A stretch of 10,134 nt of DNA from Candidatus Falkowiibacteriota bacterium (GTDB lineage Bacteria; Patescibacteriota; Patescibacteriia; Patescibacteriales; UBA12465): positions 1-10,134 of the forward strand of contig CAIMEI010000021.1 of NCBI GenBank assembly GCA_903839955.1, written 5' to 3'. Within the stretch, counting starts at the first letter, position 1, and each line of letters begins with the position of its first letter. Under the pieces are notes generated by a model that made no database searches, had not been told where the DNA came from, and saw nothing but the letters and a program-made list of their open reading frames with translations. Positions 6,402 to 10,134 of this stretch are shown piece by piece. Made by a program: the position numbers and the translations under genes.

Positions 6402-7367
6402 TTATTTAATAATAGTGGCAATGGCCAGCCAGGCGATAAGAAGCCATTGGCAAAAATAGATCACCGTGACATTTCGGCTCAAATAAGCCAAAAAGTCTGG
6501 GATTTTTGTCTTTGGCAAGTGGGTAATTAAACTGGCGGAAAATAAACTATAAATAATAATAGCGACGGACAATAAGCTCCAACCAAAACTATTGTGAATA
6601 TAGGATGAATTAGAAAAATCTAAATTTATCAGAGAAAAAATCGTCCCCAAAATAATAACTGGAATCATCTTGAGCGGAATGCTCCGATAAAATAACCCCT
6701 TATCTTTGGCTTCTGCCAAATAATTACCGAAATAAAAACCAACCACTGAATAAAAAAAACAAGGGAAAAATGGGAATAAAATGCAGCTACCCACGCCCGT
6801 AAAAACACCTATAAAATATTCTCCAAAAAATCCCGCTAGATTAAACCGGTGCAAAATTGGCGTGAGCAAAACTACCAAAAGCGCTACCGCTAAATAGTAA
6901 TCGGTTTTAACTTTCCGCCATTTCAAAAAGGCAATGCCCGCCAAGCTGAGCCCGGCAATCTGAAAAATATCAATCTCTAACAAATAGAAAATTGGCGGCC
7001 ATTTATAAAGAATGTTTTCCGGGTTATTTATTAAACCAAAATGCTGCAACAAAATAATCGGCAGAAAAAAACGTAAAGCGGAGAGAACGTATCCGAGAAT
7101 AATCAATTTAAGACCTCTAAAAAATAGCTGGCGCGGACTATTCCGGCGAGAACTGACTATATTGGCTCCGAGGAGGAACAAAAAGACAGGCGCTACTAAA
7201 AAATTTCCTAAAATAAGAACAAAATAATTTAAAACTGGCGTATTAAATCGGCCAGCAAAAATAAGCAGCCACAAGTGCTGGGCAACCATCAAAATAACCG
7301 CTATTCCGCGAACGATATCAAACTCCCGATTCCTCTTTGTTTGTGGCCGTGCAACCCGTAAAATCAT
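6402..7367 (-). CDS. Polytopic membrane acyltransferase, DUF1624/HGSNAT-like
   Basis: 321 residues from the ATG at 7367, with about nine or ten hydrophobic segments. The N-terminal signature REFDIVRGIAVILMVAQHL (R14 to L32) matches the family of heparan-alpha-glucosaminide N-acetyltransferase (DUF1624), membrane proteins that move acyl groups onto sugars across the bilayer. Supporting features are PVFLFLLGANI with RR soon after, FFYSVVGFYFGNYL, and a C-terminal NVTVIYFCQWLLI like the family's last helix. The substrate cannot be told from sequence; a cell-envelope glycan is plausible. A TTG at 7373 would add two residues, but an in-frame TAA lies two codons upstream of it, so the start is 7373 or 7367 and I chose the ATG. 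It lies between leuS and rsmA on the same strand, and its DNA is clearly A+T-richer than leuS. Confidence 0.75.
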   Translation of the reverse strand: MILRVARPQTKRNREFDIVRGIAVILMVAQHLWLLIFAGRFNTPVLNYFVLILGNFLVAPVFLFLLGANIVSSRRNSPRQLFFRGLKLIILGYVLSALRFFLPIILLQHFGLINNPENILYKWPPIFYLLEIDIFQIAGLSLAGIAFLKWRKVKTDYYLAVALLVVLLTPILHRFNLAGFFGEYFIGVFTGVGSCILFPFFPCFFYSVVGFYFGNYLAEAKDKGLFYRSIPLKMIPVIILGTIFSLINLDFSNSSYIHNSFGWSLLSVAIIIYSLFSASLITHLPKTKIPDFLAYLSRNVTVIYFCQWLLIAWLAIATIIK

Positions 7368-7381
7368 CGCCAAAGATTATC

Positions 7382-7400
7382 GCCGCCAGAAATAGGCGGC
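7382..7400 (-). other. GC-rich hairpin between leuS and the acyltransferase
   Basis: GCCGCC (7382-7387) pairs with GGCGGC (7395-7400) around a 7-base loop, a perfect 6-bp stem in otherwise A/T-rich DNA. On the minus strand it is followed by GATAATC rather than a T tract; the T run lies before it. It is therefore not a standard terminator, and it sits in the leader of the acyltransferase, 14 bases before its ATG. Confidence 0.5.
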
Positions 7401-7421
7401 AATAAAAAAATTATTTCCTCC

Positions 7422-9905
7422 CTATCTCACCACGATGTTTATCAGCCGGCCGGGCACAAAGATTGTCTTCATGATTTCTCCTTCGGCCAGCCATTTTTTG
7501 ACATTTTCATCTTCCCTGACCAGAGCCAAGATTTCATCTTCCGAATTTTTGGCGGCCACCAAAATGTTGGCGCGCAATTTTCCGTTAATTTGCACTGCTA
7601 AATTAATTTGGTCGTTAACCAATAACTCCTCAGCAAATTGCGGCCAGGCTTCTTGAGAAATACTGCTCTCATGGCCGAAACCCTGCCACAACTCTTCGGC
7701 GAGATGCGGCGCGAAAGGCGCCAGCAATTTAACAAACATCTCCGTATTTTCTAGCGACAAAGGCCAAGACTGCTGCTGATTGCGATAATCAACTAGTTCA
7801 TTGGCCAAAATCATCATTGCGGAAATGGCGGTATTAAATTTGAAATCCTCAATGTCAGCGCCGACTTTCTTGATGGTTTTATGAAGCAAAGAAACGGTTT
7901 TTTCTTCATCGTGACGCGGTAAATCAGTTGAGAGAGAATAGACTTTTTCCAAAAAACGACGGACACCAATAATTCCCTGACTATTCCAGGGTTTCATGTC
8001 CTCGAGCGGGCCCATGAACATTTCGTAGAGGCGCAAAGAATCGGCGCCATGGCTAGCAATCAGGTCGTCGGGGTTAATGACGTTGCCTTTGGATTTGGAC
8101 ATTTTATTGCCGTCTTCTCCCAGGATAATTCCCTGCTGGCGCAACTTCAAAAACGGTTCGGTAAAATTTAAATACCCGAATTTGTGGAGCACTTTCGTGA
8201 AGAAACGAGCGTAGAGCAAATGCAAAACGTTGTGCTCGGCCCCGCCGAGGTACAAATCCACCGGCAGCCAATGAGCTAATTTTTCCGGAGCGGCAAAAAT
8301 TTCTGTATTTTTGGGATCGGCATAACGTAAATAATACCAGGAAGAACAGACGAAAGTATCCATCGTATCGCTTTCGCGCCGGGCTTTCTGCCCGCATTTT
8401 GGGCACTGAACTTGGTTGAATTTCTCTGAGTATTTCAGGGGCGATTCGCCGGTCGGACGAAAATCAATGTCGTCCGGCAAAAGCACGGGTAAAGCGCTTT
8501 CCGGCACTGGCACCTCGCCACAAGTATCACAATGGATGATCGGAATTGGCGCCCCCCAATAACGTTGGCGAGAAACACCCCAATCGCGCAAGCGGTAATT
8601 GACTGTCTTGCGGCCATAACCTTTTTTAACCAGCCAGTCAGCCAGGCGGCCGCGCGCTTCCATAGACTGCAGGCCAGTGAATTCACCGGAATCAATCAAT
8701 TCGCCATCCTCCACAAAAATATCGTCAAAATCCTCATCTTCTGACTCAGAATCATCGTCCTCGTCTTCAATTACCGGCCGGACCGCTTCTTTGATTCTTA
8801 GCTTGTATTTATTGGCGAATTCAAAATCTCTTTCATCGTGAGCGGGGACAGCCATAACGGCGCCCGTGCCATAGGAACCGAGAACGTAATCGGCCACGAA
8901 AACCGGCACCACTTCGTCGGTAAAAGGATTGACGGCTTCCAAGCCAGAAAGGATAACACCGCTTTTGTCTTTGTTTAAATCGGTGCGCTCTAAATCAGTT
9001 TTGCGCTTCACCGCTTCCAAATATTCTTCCACTTCGGCGAAATTTTTAATCTTGCTCCGCAGTTCTTGAATCAACGAATGCTCTGGCGCTAAAACGACAT
9101 AGGTACAACCGAAAATGGTATCCAGACGCGTGGTGAAAACTTCAATTCTCGCGGTCAAATTTTCTCCGGCCAGGCGAAGTGGGAAATAAATTTCCGCCCC
9201 TTCACTGCGGCCGATCCAATTTTTCTGGGCAGCTTTGGCTGAATTCGGCCACTCTAATTCATTTAGACCGCCTAGGAGCCCTGGAGTTTTTTTACCATTT
9301 ACCTCAAAATCTTCAATAAAATCGGTAATCTTAAAAAACCACTGGGAAAGATTCTTTTGAATCACCGGATTACCACAGCGTTCGCAAACGCCATCCTCCG
9401 CCTGTTCATTGGCTAAAACCGTCTGGCAGCTTTCACACCAATTCACTTTGGCTTCTTTTTTGTAGGCCAGGCCATTCTTGTAGAGCAAAAGAAAGATCCA
9501 TTGGGTGAATTTATAGTATTCCGGCGAAGAAGTGTTGATACAGCGTTCCCAGTCATAGGAAAGACCGAGCGCCTTCATTTGGGCAATAAAATTAACAATC
9601 GCCTTCTCGGTGGTTTGCGTGGGGTGGATGCCCGTCTTGATGGCATAGTTTTCCGCTGGCAAACCGAAGGCGTCAAAGCCCTGGGGATGTAAAACCGCAA
9701 AACCTTGCGCCCGCAAATAACGAGCGTAAATGTCGGTGGCAGTGTAGGACTCCACGTGGCCGGCATGCAAACCAGCGCCAGACGGATAAGGAAACATGTC
9801 TAAAACATATTTCTTCTCTTTGGCCGGGTCTTCGTCGGTTAAATACAGTTTATCCTTCTGCCATTTCGCCTGCCATTTTTTTTCTATTTGCTGGTGGTCG
9901 TACAT
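7422..9905 (-). CDS. leuS: Leucyl-tRNA synthetase
   Basis: LeuRS activates leucine with ATP and loads it on tRNA-Leu in the cytoplasm. From the ATG at 9905 it has 827 residues, a normal bacterial length. In order: HIGH-type motif HAGH (47-50) after YPSGAGL; a zinc-type site with C157, C160, C174 and C177; the CP1 editing domain with TTRLDT (258-263) and GTGAVMAVPAHDERD; a second cysteine set CDTC (459-462) and CPKC (501-504); DTMDTF and SSWYYLRY; KMSKS (601-605); the anticodon-binding helical domain; and the usual C-terminal domain with INGKLRA and VPGRLINIVV. The threonine-rich editing motif is TTRLDT rather than TTRPDT. An acidic run at 380-395 (EDEDDDSESEDEDFDD) sits in the editing domain. 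A TTG at 9914 would add three residues; the family start MxDHxxIEKKW favours the ATG. It is preceded by an 83-bp gap. Confidence 0.97.
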   Translation of the reverse strand: MYDHQQIEKKWQAKWQKDKLYLTDEDPAKEKKYVLDMFPYPSGAGLHAGHVESYTATDIYARYLRAQGFAVLHPQGFDAFGLPAENYAIKTGIHPTQTTEKAIVNFIAQMKALGLSYDWERCINTSSPEYYKFTQWIFLLLYKNGLAYKKEAKVNWCESCQTVLANEQAEDGVCERCGNPVIQKNLSQWFFKITDFIEDFEVNGKKTPGLLGGLNELEWPNSAKAAQKNWIGRSEGAEIYFPLRLAGENLTARIEVFTTRLDTIFGCTYVVLAPEHSLIQELRSKIKNFAEVEEYLEAVKRKTDLERTDLNKDKSGVILSGLEAVNPFTDEVVPVFVADYVLGSYGTGAVMAVPAHDERDFEFANKYKLRIKEAVRPVIEDEDDDSESEDEDFDDIFVEDGELIDSGEFTGLQSMEARGRLADWLVKKGYGRKTVNYRLRDWGVSRQRYWGAPIPIIHCDTCGEVPVPESALPVLLPDDIDFRPTGESPLKYSEKFNQVQCPKCGQKARRESDTMDTFVCSSWYYLRYADPKNTEIFAAPEKLAHWLPVDLYLGGAEHNVLHLLYARFFTKVLHKFGYLNFTEPFLKLRQQGIILGEDGNKMSKSKGNVINPDDLIASHGADSLRLYEMFMGPLEDMKPWNSQGIIGVRRFLEKVYSLSTDLPRHDEEKTVSLLHKTIKKVGADIEDFKFNTAISAMMILANELVDYRNQQQSWPLSLENTEMFVKLLAPFAPHLAEELWQGFGHESSISQEAWPQFAEELLVNDQINLAVQINGKLRANILVAAKNSEDEILALVREDENVKKWLAEGEIMKTIFVPGRLINIVVR

Positions 9906-9929
9906 ATAATTCAATTAATCGAGATTTAA

Positions 9930-9976
9930 AATCGTATCATTTTTTAGCTCCTAATCGTATCATTTTTGATACGATT
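9930..9976 (-). promoter_or_regulatory. Three-copy TGATACGATT repeat upstream of leuS (candidate operator)
   Basis: On the minus strand TGATACGATT occurs at 9962-9953 and 9939-9930 as direct copies, and its inverted copy AATCGTATCA at 9976-9967. The 9967-9976 and 9953-9962 copies form a perfect 10-bp inverted repeat with a 4-base loop; the two direct copies are 23 bp apart and share 15 bases (AATCGTATCATTTTT on the plus strand). No T tract follows the hairpin in either direction, so a protein-binding site or a leader RNA element for leuS is more likely than a terminator of the exonuclease gene. No clear -35/-10 pair was found here. Confidence 0.5.
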
Positions 9977-9988
9977 TAATAAAATCAG

Positions 9989-10134
9989 CTAAAATTTCAG
10001 CCCCTCGACCTCAATTCCCACGGGCGCATGATCGGAGCCGGAAACCTGGTCTAGAATGAAGGCTTTTTTGATATATTGTTTAATTTTAGCTGAAACACAG
10101 AAATAGTCAATCCGCCAACCGACGTTTCTCTCCC
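9989..10134 (-). CDS. xth: Exodeoxyribonuclease III, C-terminal end (5' part outside window)
   Basis: Only the last 47 codons and the TAG stop are visible. The translation contains NVGWRIDYFCVSAKI and, near the end, DQVSGSDHAPVGIEV. The pair R-I-D-Y and S-D-H-A-P-V is the C-terminal signature of the ExoIII/AP-endonuclease family, which cuts DNA at abasic sites and removes nucleotides from 3' ends in base-excision repair. The Asp of RID and the Asp-His of SDH are active-site residues in that family. The protein ends seven residues after the last strand, as usual. It lies upstream of leuS on the same strand, 83 bp away. Confidence 0.88.
   Translation of the reverse strand, partial: ERNVGWRIDYFCVSAKIKQYIKKAFILDQVSGSDHAPVGIEVEGLKF

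Noticed and set aside
6386..6421. Upstream ATG at 6421 as the rsmA start
   Set aside because: It would overlap the preceding gene by 20 bp and add an 11-residue extension with no family match; ATG 6388 fits better.
7382..7400. Hairpin as a rho-independent terminator of leuS
   Set aside because: No T tract follows the stem on the minus strand; the T run lies on the wrong side. It stays listed only as a hairpin of unknown role.
7367..7421. GGAGG at 7417-7421 driving a TTG-started mini-ORF at 7402 that ends in ATGA at the acyltransferase start
   Set aside because: The spacing from GGAGG to TTG is 14 bases, too long, and the 12-codon frame crosses the hairpin; probably chance.
8104..8695. Minus-strand open frames inside leuS in other frames
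   Set aside because: They overlap the catalytic and editing regions of leuS and show no independent features.
9953..9976. Inverted repeat as the terminator of the exonuclease III gene
   Set aside because: The stem is A/T-rich, no T tract follows on the minus strand, and a third direct copy lies outside the hairpin, which suits a regulatory site better.

Overview
The window looks like bacterial DNA from the Candidate Phyla Radiation (Patescibacteria), probably a Parcubacteria-type lineage. This placement is inference. It rests on a giant cysteine-rich exported protein whose N-terminal region matches proteins I know from those genomes, on tight packing of genes on one strand, and on starts that lack Shine-Dalgarno sequences. 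Trp is read from TGG and no in-frame TGA is used, so the code looks standard; this argues against the UGA-recoding CPR groups.

All six genes are on the minus strand, so transcription runs from high to low coordinates. From the right: the last 47 codons of exodeoxyribonuclease III (9989-10134); an 83-bp gap with a three-copy TGATACGATT repeat; leuS (7422-9905); a short gap with a GC-rich hairpin; a polytopic membrane protein of the DUF1624/heparan-alpha-glucosaminide N-acetyltransferase type (6402-7367); and rsmA/ksgA (5549-6388). These are housekeeping or generic genes. The acyltransferase is visibly richer in A+T than leuS.

A good extended -10 promoter overlaps the rsmA stop codon. It probably starts a separate unit of two exported proteins: a 183-residue protein with one N-terminal membrane anchor (4964-5515), then, 25 bp on, a very large secreted protein (4938 to 1). 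The large frame is open for 1646 codons and leaves the window at its left edge without a stop. It is the most interesting object here. It has a signal peptide, an N-terminal region with a patescibacterial signature and a six-cysteine cluster, a Gly/Ser linker, and then at least nine C-x5-G-C modules. These modules are interrupted by cysteine-free beta-sandwich domains that resemble carbohydrate-binding modules, and there is one EF-hand/dockerin-like calcium loop.

My reading is that the left half encodes a disulphide-stabilised, calcium-binding, possibly glycan-binding surface protein of a small host-associated bacterium. Its small membrane-anchored neighbour may take part in its export or display. 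No RNA genes, CRISPR arrays or mobile elements are visible. The only non-coding stretches are shorter than 100 bp.
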